From an uncultured Campylobacter sp. (GTDB lineage Bacteria > Campylobacterota > Campylobacteria > Campylobacterales > Campylobacteraceae), in assembly GCA_905373295.1 (NCBI GenBank), contig CAJPSJ010000107.1, positions 1-6,988 of the forward strand: a stretch of DNA of 6,988 nt, given 5' to 3'. The position numbers and the translations under genes were made by a program. Shown here in pieces: positions 1 to 6,548 of this stretch. The notes beneath the pieces are model-generated. The model saw nothing but the letters and a program-made list of their open reading frames with translations. It ran no database searches and was not told the origin of the DNA. Each line of letters starts with the position of its first letter. The stretch's first letter is position 1.

Positions 1-540
1 CCGCATCAGATAGGCTCCGTCGCCGCCAGTGAAGTAAATTTTATTATTGCCCGCGATGTTTTCGATCGTAAGCACGATCGGCTTTAAAATCCCGTAGTTT
101 ACGGCGTTTACGGTCTTTTGCGGTAGCGGGTCCAGATCGATATTGGTTAAAAGCGTGACGTCCAGCACGGGAGCAATACTCGCGAAAGATTTTAAAAGCG
201 TGCTAATGCCTGGCATTATAAATCCGCCTAGGTGCGAGCCTTTAAACATCAAATCCACGGTGATCGCGCTGCCCGCATCGACGACGATACCCGTCGCCAC
301 CGCCGAGCACGCCGCTATGCGGTCGATCCCAAGCCCGCGGTAGGCGGTTTTTAGCTCAAACTGCGACGCCAGATCGACAAACAGAGGGTTTTTCAGCTTT
401 TTTTTCACGCTTTCGTTTACGCTAATGAAAAAAATTCGCTCTTTCGGCTCGTACCGCATAAACTCCGCTACGGGCATACTTTGCGTTACGCCGCCTTTAT
501 AAAATTTAACTCTGGAATTTCCTACGTCACACAAAAGCAT
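1..540 (-). CDS. coaX: Type III pantothenate kinase, partial (C-terminus beyond left edge)
   Basis: CoaX phosphorylates pantothenate with ATP, the first committed step of coenzyme A synthesis, in the cytoplasm. The window holds 180 residues from the start; Campylobacter CoaX proteins are roughly 210 aa, so about 30 are missing. Family motifs appear in order: DVGNS at residues 5-9 (phosphate-binding loop of the ASKHA fold), GIDR at 71-74 (its Asp is the expected catalytic base), VVDAGSAITVD at 86-96 (second phosphate loop), GGFIMPG at 105-111, and TGGDG at 171-175 (adenosine site). The ATG at 540 lies inside the 3' end of the upstream gene (14-nt overlap). No clear Shine-Dalgarno precedes it, so translation is probably coupled. 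It is the fourth gene of the minus-strand operon. Type III kinases are known to escape feedback inhibition by CoA. The identification is firm. Confidence 0.95.
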   Translation of the reverse strand, partial: MLLCDVGNSRVKFYKGGVTQSMPVAEFMRYEPKERIFFISVNESVKKKLKNPLFVDLASQFELKTAYRGLGIDRIAACSAVATGIVVDAGSAITVDLMFKGSHLGGFIMPGISTLLKSFASIAPVLDVTLLTNIDLDPLPQKTVNAVNYGILKPIVLTIENIAGNNKIYFTGGDGAYLMR

Positions 541-859
541 AGAGGCTAAATCCGTTTTCTTTTAAAAATTTCGCGCTTTTGGAGCAGATCTGCGAGTTGT
601 AAAACAGCACGCGCTTCTTGACGACCTTGCCGAGACTTGTGCTAATTTCGTTTGCGAGCGAGAGTAGAAATTCCGCGTCGCGCATCACAAAGCGGGATTT
701 TGCGTCGCGCATAAATAAAAGGACGTTGTAGCTTTTCAGATCCACGCCGAAATACGCGCCGTATGAGCGCGAGCGCGTGAAGCTAGCGATATCTAGCGTT
801 TGAAATTTTTGAAGCAGAAGCCCTTCACGAACGCAGAGTTTTGAGATTTTATCTAGCAT
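527..859 (-). CDS. Conserved hypothetical protein, 110 aa
   Basis: I do not recognise a family. The 110-aa product has no signal peptide and no membrane segment, so it is probably cytoplasmic. The C-terminal part (residues 81-110) reads as a basic beta strand (KKRVLFY), a loop with one Cys (position 92), a helix and another strand, an alpha/beta pattern. The middle carries a hydrophobic strand (VLLFM, 46-50) followed by charged RDAKSR and RDAEF stretches. The ATG at 859 is preferred; an in-frame TTG at 862 would add one residue, and neither has a clear ribosome binding site. It overlaps the lipoprotein gene by 11 nt and coaX by 14 nt, so coupled translation is likely. The same slot in C. jejuni also holds a small hypothetical gene (Cj0395c by my recollection), suggesting a conserved real gene. 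Function is unknown. Confidence 0.85.
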   Translation of the reverse strand: MLDKISKLCVREGLLLQKFQTLDIASFTRSRSYGAYFGVDLKSYNVLLFMRDAKSRFVMRDAEFLLSLANEISTSLGKVVKKRVLFYNSQICSKSAKFLKENGFSLYAFV

Positions 860-1862
860 CAAAATTTAAAATTTTATCGTCGTAGTAAAACGAGCTACCC
901 GCGATAAAGGACTTATCATCGAACTCGCCATTTAGCTCGTAGATCGCTTGTCCCTCTAAATTTTCGTCCACGCGGATGACGTAGCCGTTGCGCTCGATGA
1001 TATACAGATAGCCGCCGCTAAGTAGCGCGCCGCTAAACTGCGCGAAGGTAAATTTATGCGATTTGATCAAATTTAGCCCGCGATCAAGTAGCTCGACTCT
1101 GCCGTCTTTTAAGAAAAGATAAATTCTATCGCCGCTAAAAATCACGTCTTTGATGTCTACGTTATGGTTTTTATTGCCCGTAGGACTTACCAGCATTAGC
1201 CTAGTGGCAGTTACGGCATAAAGGTTATCACCCTTGTTTTCTAAGGCGATAATGTTGTTAAAAAACGGCTGGTTGCTCACGACGAAATCGCGTGCCGAGC
1301 GCCCGCCTACGTTTTCTGCGATGCTGACTAGTCCGTCTAACGCAGGATAAGCGATAAGTTGGTTGATAAATAGCGGTGACGCCACGCGCGAATCGATTGC
1401 GAATGCATCGCCTACTTTATGATCGAGTACCACTGCGCCCGAGCTTAGCTTGATAAGCATAATCGAATCATCGCTCATCACTAAAGCCAAATCATCGCCG
1501 CGTATATTTGCACTGAGCGCTTGTCTGCCGAGGGCTTTTTCAAATTTTACGGCGCCTGTGCCACTAACTACTTTAAGCGTGCCATTGATGTCAGTTACGA
1601 CGAAATTTCCGTCATATTCGCCTAAAAATTTCTCACTTTTTAAGATTTTGAAATTTTTCACCAAGCCGTTTTTAGAGATGACTTCGCCGTCTTTTAGCGT
1701 AGCACCATCTTTACTAATCGATACGATTTCTGATGGCAGCGAGCCGTTAAATTTCATATCACCTGTGATGTTTTCGTCGCTAGGTTCGAAATACTGGCGC
1801 TTCGTCGAGCAGCCTAAAAATAAAAACGATAGTAAAAGCGTAAATATCAGCGTTTTTTTCAT
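849..1862 (-). CDS. Lipoprotein, probable beta-propeller resembling BamB
   Basis: The 337-aa product begins with a lipoprotein signal: MKK, a hydrophobic stretch, and a lipobox LFLGC with the lipidated Cys at residue 18 followed by Ser, compatible with outer-membrane sorting. The mature part shows a recurring pattern of a hydrophobic strand, an acidic or Asn-Gly turn, and a second strand ending in V or L. Copies lie near residues 85-112, 122-151, 167-184, 211-232, 244-271 and 283-304. This is what a PQQ-like or WD-type propeller looks like. E. coli BamB, an accessory lipoprotein of outer-membrane protein assembly, is such a propeller of about 390 aa and is encoded just after yfgM, as here. 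No quinoprotein catalytic residues are recognisable. The start has GGAGG nine nt upstream (1872-1876), inside the preceding gene. Lipoprotein status is firm; the BamB role is inference from architecture and neighbour. Confidence 0.85.
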   Translation of the reverse strand: MKKTLIFTLLLSFLFLGCSTKRQYFEPSDENITGDMKFNGSLPSEIVSISKDGATLKDGEVISKNGLVKNFKILKSEKFLGEYDGNFVVTDINGTLKVVSGTGAVKFEKALGRQALSANIRGDDLALVMSDDSIMLIKLSSGAVVLDHKVGDAFAIDSRVASPLFINQLIAYPALDGLVSIAENVGGRSARDFVVSNQPFFNNIIALENKGDNLYAVTATRLMLVSPTGNKNHNVDIKDVIFSGDRIYLFLKDGRVELLDRGLNLIKSHKFTFAQFSGALLSGGYLYIIERNGYVIRVDENLEGQAIYELNGEFDDKSFIAGSSFYYDDKILNFDAR

Positions 1863-2413
1863 TATTTATTGCCTCCATAGTGTTTCAAAGCAAGTGCGAT
1901 TTGACGAACTGGCGAGTTGAGCGGAATTTTATCTAGCTCTGCGTGAGCTTGTTCGATTTTGCCCTCTTTTAGTAGGTCGTAGCCCTTAAGCAAAGAATCG
2001 TAATCGGCGAGTAGCACTCCGCCTTGTTTGCCGTTTTGTAGATTTATTATCTCTTTTAGCACAACATCGATGCCTTGGGTATTTTCTAGCGCCACTCGCT
2101 CGTCTGCAGAGCCGTTTTGCAAAATATAAAGAGCGTATAGATTTATATCTTTTTGCTTAAGCTCGGCTAGCTTAGCGTCGTCGCGCTTGTTAAGCAGCTC
2201 GTCATAGATCGCATTAGCACTTGCTATGCGGCGATCGCTTAGAAATTCATTTGCGTAATATCCGATAAATGCTACGATCAAAACCGCAGCCAAAAATATC
2301 AGCGGCTTTTTATATTTTTTTACGAAAATTTCACTTTTTATGACGCTTTCTAGAAACTGCTCTTCTGTGCCGATCTCTTTTTTCACGCCTTCGATGTCGT
2401 CTTTTAAAGCCAA
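1862..2413 (-). CDS. YfgM-like membrane-anchored periplasmic protein
   Basis: This 183-aa protein has a charged cytoplasmic N-terminus (residues 1-36, ending in KKYKK), one transmembrane helix at about 37-54 (PLIFLAAVLIVAFIGYYA), and a periplasmic helical domain with repeated helix pairs rich in Ala, Leu, Lys and Glu. The segment DLLKEGKIEQAHAELDKI (146-163) reads like a tetratricopeptide unit. This is the layout of YfgM, a TPR protein linked in E. coli to the SecYEG translocon and periplasmic chaperones. E. coli yfgM is followed by bamB, and here a BamB-like lipoprotein follows with a 1-nt overlap. The start is TTG at 2413: no Met codon occurs in the frame, and AAAGGA sits seven nt upstream. 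It is the first gene of the minus operon. Topology is clear; the YfgM assignment is moderately supported. Confidence 0.85.
   Translation of the reverse strand: MALKDDIEGVKKEIGTEEQFLESVIKSEIFVKKYKKPLIFLAAVLIVAFIGYYANEFLSDRRIASANAIYDELLNKRDDAKLAELKQKDINLYALYILQNGSADERVALENTQGIDVVLKEIINLQNGKQGGVLLADYDSLLKGYDLLKEGKIEQAHAELDKIPLNSPVRQIALALKHYGGNK
1872..1876 (-). promoter_or_regulatory. Ribosome binding site of the BamB-like lipoprotein gene
   Basis: Read on the minus strand this is GGAGG, nine nt before the ATG at 1862. It lies within the last codons of the upstream yfgM-like gene, whose TAA shares one base with the ATG. It is the strongest Shine-Dalgarno in the minus-strand operon. The lipoprotein can therefore be initiated independently as well as by coupling. 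Confidence 0.8.
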
Positions 2414-2420
2414 AATTCAG

Positions 2421-2426
2421 TCCTTT
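2421..2426 (-). promoter_or_regulatory. Ribosome binding site that fixes a TTG start
   Basis: On the minus strand this reads AAAGGA, seven nt before the TTG at 2413. It decides the start of the yfgM-like gene, because the reading frame contains no ATG. Confidence 0.8.
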
Positions 2427-2445
2427 ATTTGAGAAAATCGGCGTA

Positions 2446-2454
2446 ATTGTAGCA
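2446..2454 (-). promoter_or_regulatory. Extended -10 promoter of the minus-strand operon
   Basis: On the minus strand the sequence reads TGC then TACAAT: an extended -10 box, with TACAAT at 2446-2451 and the TG at 2453-2454. A run of T residues lies immediately upstream, the pattern of housekeeping sigma factor promoters in Campylobacter. No TTGACA-like hexamer is present about 17 bp upstream (the position reads GCGGTA). Transcription would start near 2439, giving a leader of about 26 nt that contains the ribosome binding site. It should drive the yfgM-like gene, the lipoprotein gene, the 110-aa gene and coaX. Confidence 0.75.
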
Positions 2455-2493
2455 TAAAAAATTTTAAATACCGCCTAAGATAAAGAATTTTTA

Positions 2494-2502
2494 TGATATA
2501 AT
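2494..2502 (+). promoter_or_regulatory. Extended -10 promoter of the gatC-pilT-cvpA-fur-lysS-glyA operon
   Basis: The sequence is TGA followed by a perfect TATAAT at 2497-2502, preceded by a T-rich stretch (2488-2492). The place where a -35 box would sit (2474-2479) reads CCTAAG, so there is no recognisable -35, as is normal for Campylobacter. Transcription would start near 2508-2510, giving a leader of about 20 nt with AAGGA at 2520-2524. I see no other intergenic promoter before glyA, so this is the probable main promoter for all six genes including fur. Confidence 0.8.
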
Positions 2503-2515
2503 GTCGCATTTATCA
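2494..2515. promoter_or_regulatory. Interrupted inverted repeat over the gatC promoter, possible operator
   Basis: The left arm TGATATAATG (2494-2503) and the right arm CATTTATCA (2507-2515) are inverted copies, separated by TCG. The match is nine of ten positions, with one extra T in the left arm. The dyad covers the extended -10 and the predicted start site, where a bound protein would block RNA polymerase. The outer TGATA...TATCA ends resemble Fur-type half-sites, but the 22-bp length and the centre do not fit the consensus. The left arm is also the -10 box, so part of the symmetry may be coincidental. Confidence 0.35.
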
Positions 2516-2529
2516 GAAAAAGGAAAGTT

Positions 2530-2817
2530 ATGATAATAGACGATACCTTGCTAAGCAAGCTGGAAAGGCTATCCGCTCTTAAAATTCCAGATGCTAAGCG
2601 AGAAGAATTTAAAGGGCAATTAAATAATATTGTAGATTTTGTAGAAATTCTAAATGAGCTGGATTTGCAAAGCGGCGAGGCGGCTATCACTACGCTGAAA
2701 GGCGGTACTCCGTTTCGCAAAGATATCCCACGCAAAAGCGACGTCGCAGAAAGCGTCTTAAAGCATGCTCCACAGTCCGAAGGCGGCTACTTCGTAGTAC
2801 CGAAAATCATCGATTGA
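2530..2817 (+). CDS. gatC: Aspartyl/glutamyl-tRNA amidotransferase subunit C
   Basis: GatC is the small subunit of the GatCAB amidotransferase, which converts Glu-tRNA(Gln) and Asp-tRNA(Asn) to the correctly charged forms. It stabilises GatA and wraps around the GatA-GatB pair. The 95-aa product has the usual family length and layout: an N-terminal helical part with LERLSALKI (11-19), then QLNNIVDFVEILNELD (30-45), a linker containing TPFRKD (60-65), and the ending APQSEGGYFVVPKIID typical of GatC C-termini. The ATG at 2530 has AAGGA five nt upstream. gatA and gatB are not in the window, which fits the scattered gat genes of Campylobacterota. It is the first gene of the plus-strand operon and is followed by pilT after 10 nt. 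Confidence 0.95.
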   Translation: MIIDDTLLSKLERLSALKIPDAKREEFKGQLNNIVDFVEILNELDLQSGEAAITTLKGGTPFRKDIPRKSDVAESVLKHAPQSEGGYFVVPKIID

Positions 2818-2827
2818 AAGGAATTTT

Positions 2828-3910
2828 ATGGAAGAAGTTCAAAGAAATTTAGTAGATATCGAAACCCTACTAAAAACCGTCGTTTTTAACAAAGCGAGCG
2901 ACCTTCACTTAGTTTCGCGCTCGGCGCCTCAAATACGTATCGACGGAACATTGCGCCCGCTTGCCATGGATCCGCTTAAGGGCACGGATATCGAGTATAT
3001 CTGCTACGCGCTCATTACCGATGCGCAAAAAAGTGCGCTCGAGGAAAATAAAGAGCTTGACTTTGCGATCGAGCTTCCTAATATCGGACGCTTCCGTGGC
3101 AACTACTATTACACTATGAACGGTGATTTGGCTGCCGCATTTCGTATTATTCCTATCGATATTCCTAGCCTGGACGATTTAAAAGCCCCTACGATTTTTA
3201 AAGAAGTAGTCAAGCACGAAAAAGGTATGATTTTGGTTACCGGGCCTACCGGTAGCGGTAAATCAACTACTCTTGCCGCGATGCTAAACGAGATCAATGA
3301 AAAAGAGCGCAAGCACATCATTACTGTTGAAGATCCGGTTGAGTTCGTCCATACCAATAAAAAAGCGCTTTTCTCTCACAGAAATATTGGCACCGATACC
3401 CATTCCTACGCTAATGCGTTAAAATTTGCCTTGCGTGAGGACCCGGACATTATCCTAGTTGGTGAGATGCGCGATAGAGAGACTATCTCGATTGCCATTA
3501 CCGCGGCTGAGACCGGTCACTTGGTATTTGGTACGCTACACACCAACTCCGCGATGCAGACGATCAACCGTATTATCGATAGCTTTGATGGCGGCGAACA
3601 GCTCCAAGTGCGAAATATGCTCTCCGTGTCACTTACCGCGGTCATTTCGCAATCACTTTTGCCGAAGCTTGGCGGTGGACGTATCGCGATCCATGAAATT
3701 TTGCTAAATAACAATGCCGTAGCGAATCTAATCCGCGAAAACAAGGTGCATCAAATTTACTCTCAAATGCAGCTAAATCAGCAATCTACCGGTATGATAA
3801 CTCAAACTCAAGCGATGGTTAAAGCGATCCGTGCAAATCAAATTTCAAAAGACACGGCGTTTAGGTACTCGACTAACCTGCAAGAGCTAATAGGCGTGGT
3901 GGGTGCTTGA
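2828..3910 (+). CDS. pilT: Type IV pilus retraction ATPase PilT
   Basis: PilT is a hexameric cytoplasmic ATPase that powers pilus retraction, giving twitching motility and DNA uptake in bacteria with type IV pili. The 360-aa protein shows an N-terminal PAS-like domain (about 1-115, with SDLHL near 24-28), Walker A GPTGSGKST (139-147), the Asp box ITVEDPVEF (165-173), Walker B DPDIILVGEMRD (205-216), the His box GHLVFGTLHTN (230-240), and AVANLIRENKV (297-307). The last matches the AIRNLIRE motif needed for retraction, which favours PilT over assembly ATPases such as PilB. AAAGGA overlapping the gatC stop precedes the ATG by five nt. C. jejuni has no pilT at this position by my recollection, so this is a lineage difference. 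No other pilus gene is in the window. All catalytic motifs look intact. Confidence 0.95.
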   Translation: MEEVQRNLVDIETLLKTVVFNKASDLHLVSRSAPQIRIDGTLRPLAMDPLKGTDIEYICYALITDAQKSALEENKELDFAIELPNIGRFRGNYYYTMNGDLAAAFRIIPIDIPSLDDLKAPTIFKEVVKHEKGMILVTGPTGSGKSTTLAAMLNEINEKERKHIITVEDPVEFVHTNKKALFSHRNIGTDTHSYANALKFALREDPDIILVGEMRDRETISIAITAAETGHLVFGTLHTNSAMQTINRIIDSFDGGEQLQVRNMLSVSLTAVISQSLLPKLGGGRIAIHEILLNNNAVANLIRENKVHQIYSQMQLNQQSTGMITQTQAMVKAIRANQISKDTAFRYSTNLQELIGVVGA

Positions 3911-4587
3911 TGGAAGGTATTAATTGGTTCGACGTCGGCTGTTTAGTACTCGTAGTGCTCTTCGGACTGCGCGGTATCACTAATGGCATTGTAAAAGAAA
4001 TTTTTGGAATTTTGGGTCTCATCGGTGGTCTTTTTGCCGCGATGCGTTATAAAACTATGGCAGGCGAGTGGATTGCAGCAAAAATTCCAGCTTTACAGAA
4101 TGCAAACGGCGTGCTTTCAGGCGATACGACGCAGGTTCTCATCGGCTTTATCGCTGTGCTTTTTGGCGTATGGATCTCGTGTCTGATTATAGGCGAAATC
4201 ATTTCAAAATTCTTTAAATGGAGCGGACTCGGATTTGTCGATAAGATCGGCGGTTTCGTGTTTAGTGTAAGTAAAATTTTCTTGATTTTTGCCGTTATCG
4301 TTACGCTTGCAAGCGGTCCTATGTCGATGAACGAACAGACCAAAAGGTATTTTGAAAGCAGCAAAACTGCGCCGATTTTTTTAAAAATAGGAAACTGGAT
4401 TTTAAATCTCAAAGACGATCCGAAGATCAAACAAAGCTTGGATTCTATCGGTTCTAAGATGGATGATAAGCTCTTAAAAGATCAAAATTCTACCACCCGT
4501 ATGAACTCGGATCAAAATCAAAGCACTGAACCTAGCGATTTTAACGCCAGTTCGGAAGTAAATTCTACAGAAAGGACAAAATTATGA
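3910..4587 (+). CDS. cvpA: CvpA family membrane protein
   Basis: This 225-aa inner-membrane protein has about four hydrophobic segments (roughly residues 7-21, 29-46, 74-97 and 114-135). It carries family hallmarks: an early Asp in the first helix (D8), a [12 protein letters not shown] stretch (19-30), and [14 protein letters not shown] (109-122). CvpA was named for colicin V production in E. coli and has been linked to envelope stress; the biochemical role is unsettled. After residue 190 comes a low-complexity hydrophilic tail rich in Asn, Ser, Thr, Gln and Asp, not part of the core family. The ATG at 3910 shares one base with the pilT TGA; an in-frame TTG at 3907 is a less likely start. The last four bases overlap fur (ATGA). 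It also precedes fur in C. jejuni. Confidence 0.9.
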   Translation: MEGINWFDVGCLVLVVLFGLRGITNGIVKEIFGILGLIGGLFAAMRYKTMAGEWIAAKIPALQNANGVLSGDTTQVLIGFIAVLFGVWISCLIIGEIISKFFKWSGLGFVDKIGGFVFSVSKIFLIFAVIVTLASGPMSMNEQTKRYFESSKTAPIFLKIGNWILNLKDDPKIKQSLDSIGSKMDDKLLKDQNSTTRMNSDQNQSTEPSDFNASSEVNSTERTKL

Positions 4588-5051
4588 ATGCAAAAATCGA
4601 AAATTTAGAGTTTGACGCTCTAATTGTTGAGTTTAAAAAGGCACTTGCCGCTAGCGGTTTAAAATATACTAAGCAGCGCGAGGTTTTGCTCCGCACGCTT
4701 TATAACAATAACAAACACTTTACACCTGAGGCGCTTCATAACGAGATCAAAGCGAAATTCCCTGAACTAAACGTAGGCATAGCGACGGTGTATCGCACCT
4801 TAAATTTGCTTGAGGATTCGGGGATGGCTACGTCGATCTCATTTGGCGCACAGGGCAAGAAATTTGAGCTTGCCAACAAGCCTCACCACGACCATCTAAT
4901 CTGCAAAAGCTGCAATAAGATCATAGAATTTCAAGACGCCACTATTGAGCGAAGACAGCTTGCCGTCGCCAAAGAGCACGGATTTACGCTTACGGGACAT
5001 ATGATGCAGCTGTATGGAATTTGCCCTGAATGCGCGGCAAAAAGGAAGTAG
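4584..5051 (+). CDS. fur: Ferric uptake regulator Fur
   Basis: Fur is a dimeric, iron-responsive transcription regulator that represses iron-acquisition genes when Fe2+ is plentiful. The 155-aa protein matches Campylobacter Fur throughout: an N-terminal extension (1-25), a winged helix domain with [10 protein letters not shown] (27-36) and the recognition helix [13 protein letters not shown] (65-77), then the dimerisation and metal domain. Metal ligands are visible: HHDH (101-104) for the regulatory site, and two CxxC pairs, C107/C110 and C147/C150, for structural zinc. The length and KPHHDH stretch favour Fur over PerR. The start overlaps cvpA by 4 nt, with AAAGGA seven nt upstream (4571-4576). 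It has no promoter of its own that I can see, so it should be transcribed with upstream genes, as has been reported for C. jejuni fur. Confidence 0.95.
   Translation: MNAKIENLEFDALIVEFKKALAASGLKYTKQREVLLRTLYNNNKHFTPEALHNEIKAKFPELNVGIATVYRTLNLLEDSGMATSISFGAQGKKFELANKPHHDHLICKSCNKIIEFQDATIERRQLAVAKEHGFTLTGHMMQLYGICPECAAKRK
5042..5048 (+). promoter_or_regulatory. Ribosome binding site that fixes the lysS TTG start
   Basis: AAGGAAG lies within the last codons of fur. Its AGGA core ends six nt before the TTG at 5053. It supports that TTG as the lysS start over an in-frame ATG at 5014, which lies within fur. Confidence 0.75.
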
Positions 5052-5052
5052 A

Positions 5053-6546
5053 TTGTTTGATAGCCAGTTAGAAATCCAAAGGATAGACAAGGCGTCGGAA
5101 CTTCGGAATTTGGGGGCTAATCCCTATCCGCACTTTCTAAAAAAAGATATGAGCATAGCCGAGTTTAAAGAAAAATTCGGCTACATCAAAGATACCGAGG
5201 ATAAAAAAGCGAGCGAGGAGGTAAGCCTCGCCGGGCGGCTAAAGCTAAAGCGCGTCGCGGGCAAATCCACCTTCGCAAACATAGAGGATCAAAGCGGCAA
5301 TATTCAAATTTATTACTCGCGCGACAGCATCGGCGAGGAGGATTACGCTAAGCTTAAGAAAAATCTTGAAGTGGGCGATATAATTTTGGTGCGCGGATAT
5401 GCTTTCGTCACCCAAACGGGCGAGTTTTCGATACATGCCAGCAAAATAACGCTCGCGTCCAAAGCGATCTGCCCGCTTCCGGAGAAATTTCACGGCCTCG
5501 TCGATATCGAGATGCGATACCGCCAAAGATACCTCGATATGATAATGAACCCCGAGATCCGCGAGGATTTCATCAAGCGCTCGATCATCGTTAGCGAGAT
5601 CCGCAGCTTTTTTGAGAAGCATGGATTTTTAGAGGTTGAAACGCCGATGATGCACCCAATCGCAGGCGGCGCGAACGCTAAGCCTTTCATCACACACCAC
5701 AACGCTCTCGACGTCGATCGCTACCTGCGTATCGCACCGGAGCTGTATCTTAAGCGCCTCGTCGTAGGCGGCATGGAGGCGGTCTTTGAGATCAACCGAA
5801 ACTTCCGCAACGAGGGCATGGATCTGACGCACAATCCGGAATTTACCAGCATAGAATTCTACTGGGCGTGGCATGATTATAACGACGCGATGAACCTAAC
5901 CGAGGAGCTATTTAAAGTGCTTTTTAAGAGGCTAGGGCTGGGCGAAATTTTAACTTACGATGAGCGCGAGATCGATTTTTCAAAGCCTTTTGCGCGCATA
6001 AAATATCTCGACGCGCTTACTCAGATAGGCGGCATCGAGCCACAGATCGTAAATGATCGCGAAAAGATCATCGCAAAGCTCAAAGAGGACAGATTTGAAG
6101 TCAATGAAAAGCTCGATCTAGGCCACTTGCAGAGCGAACTTTTTGATAATTACGTAGAAGCTAAGCTCGTAAATCCGACCTTCATCGTGGATTTTCCAAT
6201 CTCGATCAGCCCGCTTTCGCGCAGAAGCGACGAAAATCCGCAGATAGCCGAGAGATTTGAGCTCTACATCGCGGGCAAGGAGCTGGCCAATGCCTTTAAC
6301 GAGCTGAACGATCCGCTCGATCAATACGCCAGATTTAAGGCGCAAATCGACGCCAAAAACGCAGGCGACGACGAGGCGCACGAGATGGACGAGGATTACG
6401 TCCGCGCGCTTAGTTACGCGATGCCGCCGACTACCGGCTGGGGGCTCGGCATCGACCGCTTGGCGATGATTTTGCTGAATAAAAAATCGATCCGCGACGT
6501 GATTTTGTTCCCTGCGATGAGGCCGCTAAATTTAGAGAAGGAGTGA
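5053..6546 (+). CDS. lysS: Lysyl-tRNA synthetase, class II
   Basis: LysS charges tRNA(Lys) with lysine using ATP, as a cytoplasmic dimer. From the TTG at 5053 the product is 497 aa, close to the roughly 500 aa of Campylobacter LysS. An OB-fold anticodon-binding domain comes first (about 58-137, with [20 protein letters not shown]). The class II catalytic core follows: motif 1 around [10 protein letters not shown] (191-200), motif 2 around [14 protein letters not shown] (251-264) with its ATP-binding Arg, and motif 3 GWGLGIDRL (462-470). The TTG gives an N-terminus [14 protein letters not shown] that aligns with other Campylobacter LysS proteins and has a good ribosome binding site. An in-frame ATG at 5014 would add 13 unrelated residues and overlap fur by 38 nt. 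The gene starts one base after the fur stop and is followed two bases later by glyA. Confidence 0.95.
   Translation: MFDSQLEIQRIDKASELRNLGANPYPHFLKKDMSIAEFKEKFGYIKDTEDKKASEEVSLAGRLKLKRVAGKSTFANIEDQSGNIQIYYSRDSIGEEDYAKLKKNLEVGDIILVRGYAFVTQTGEFSIHASKITLASKAICPLPEKFHGLVDIEMRYRQRYLDMIMNPEIREDFIKRSIIVSEIRSFFEKHGFLEVETPMMHPIAGGANAKPFITHHNALDVDRYLRIAPELYLKRLVVGGMEAVFEINRNFRNEGMDLTHNPEFTSIEFYWAWHDYNDAMNLTEELFKVLFKRLGLGEILTYDEREIDFSKPFARIKYLDALTQIGGIEPQIVNDREKIIAKLKEDRFEVNEKLDLGHLQSELFDNYVEAKLVNPTFIVDFPISISPLSRRSDENPQIAERFELYIAGKELANAFNELNDPLDQYARFKAQIDAKNAGDDEAHEMDEDYVRALSYAMPPTTGWGLGIDRLAMILLNKKSIRDVILFPAMRPLNLEKE
6538..6543 (+). promoter_or_regulatory. Ribosome binding site that fixes the glyA GTG start
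   Basis: AAGGAG at the end of lysS, five nt before the GTG at 6549, is the strongest Shine-Dalgarno in the plus-strand operon. It supports GTG as the glyA start. Confidence 0.8.
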
Positions 6547-6548
6547 AC

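Noticed and set aside
530..610. Rhodanese-like ending of the 110-aa protein (VLFY...SKSAKFLKENGF)
   Set aside because: The helix resembles the one after the rhodanese active site. However, the catalytic Cys position is Asn, the loop does not fit, and the rest of the domain is missing. I do not call it a rhodanese.
1450..1920. A 156-codon open frame on the plus strand opposite the lipoprotein gene
   Set aside because: It lies antisense to a clear lipoprotein gene. Its product is a Ser/Pro/Phe-rich string with no domain signature, and it has no evident ribosome binding site. It is a shadow of the real gene.
2414..2529. Possible small RNA or riboswitch in the intergenic region
   Set aside because: The region is only 116 bp and is accounted for by two promoters and two short leaders of about 20-26 nt. 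No hairpin followed by a T run and no room for a riboswitch is visible.
4047..4430. A 127-codon open frame on the minus strand inside cvpA
   Set aside because: It is antisense to a membrane protein, so its hydrophobic pattern mirrors the real gene. There is no promoter or ribosome binding site and no family resemblance.
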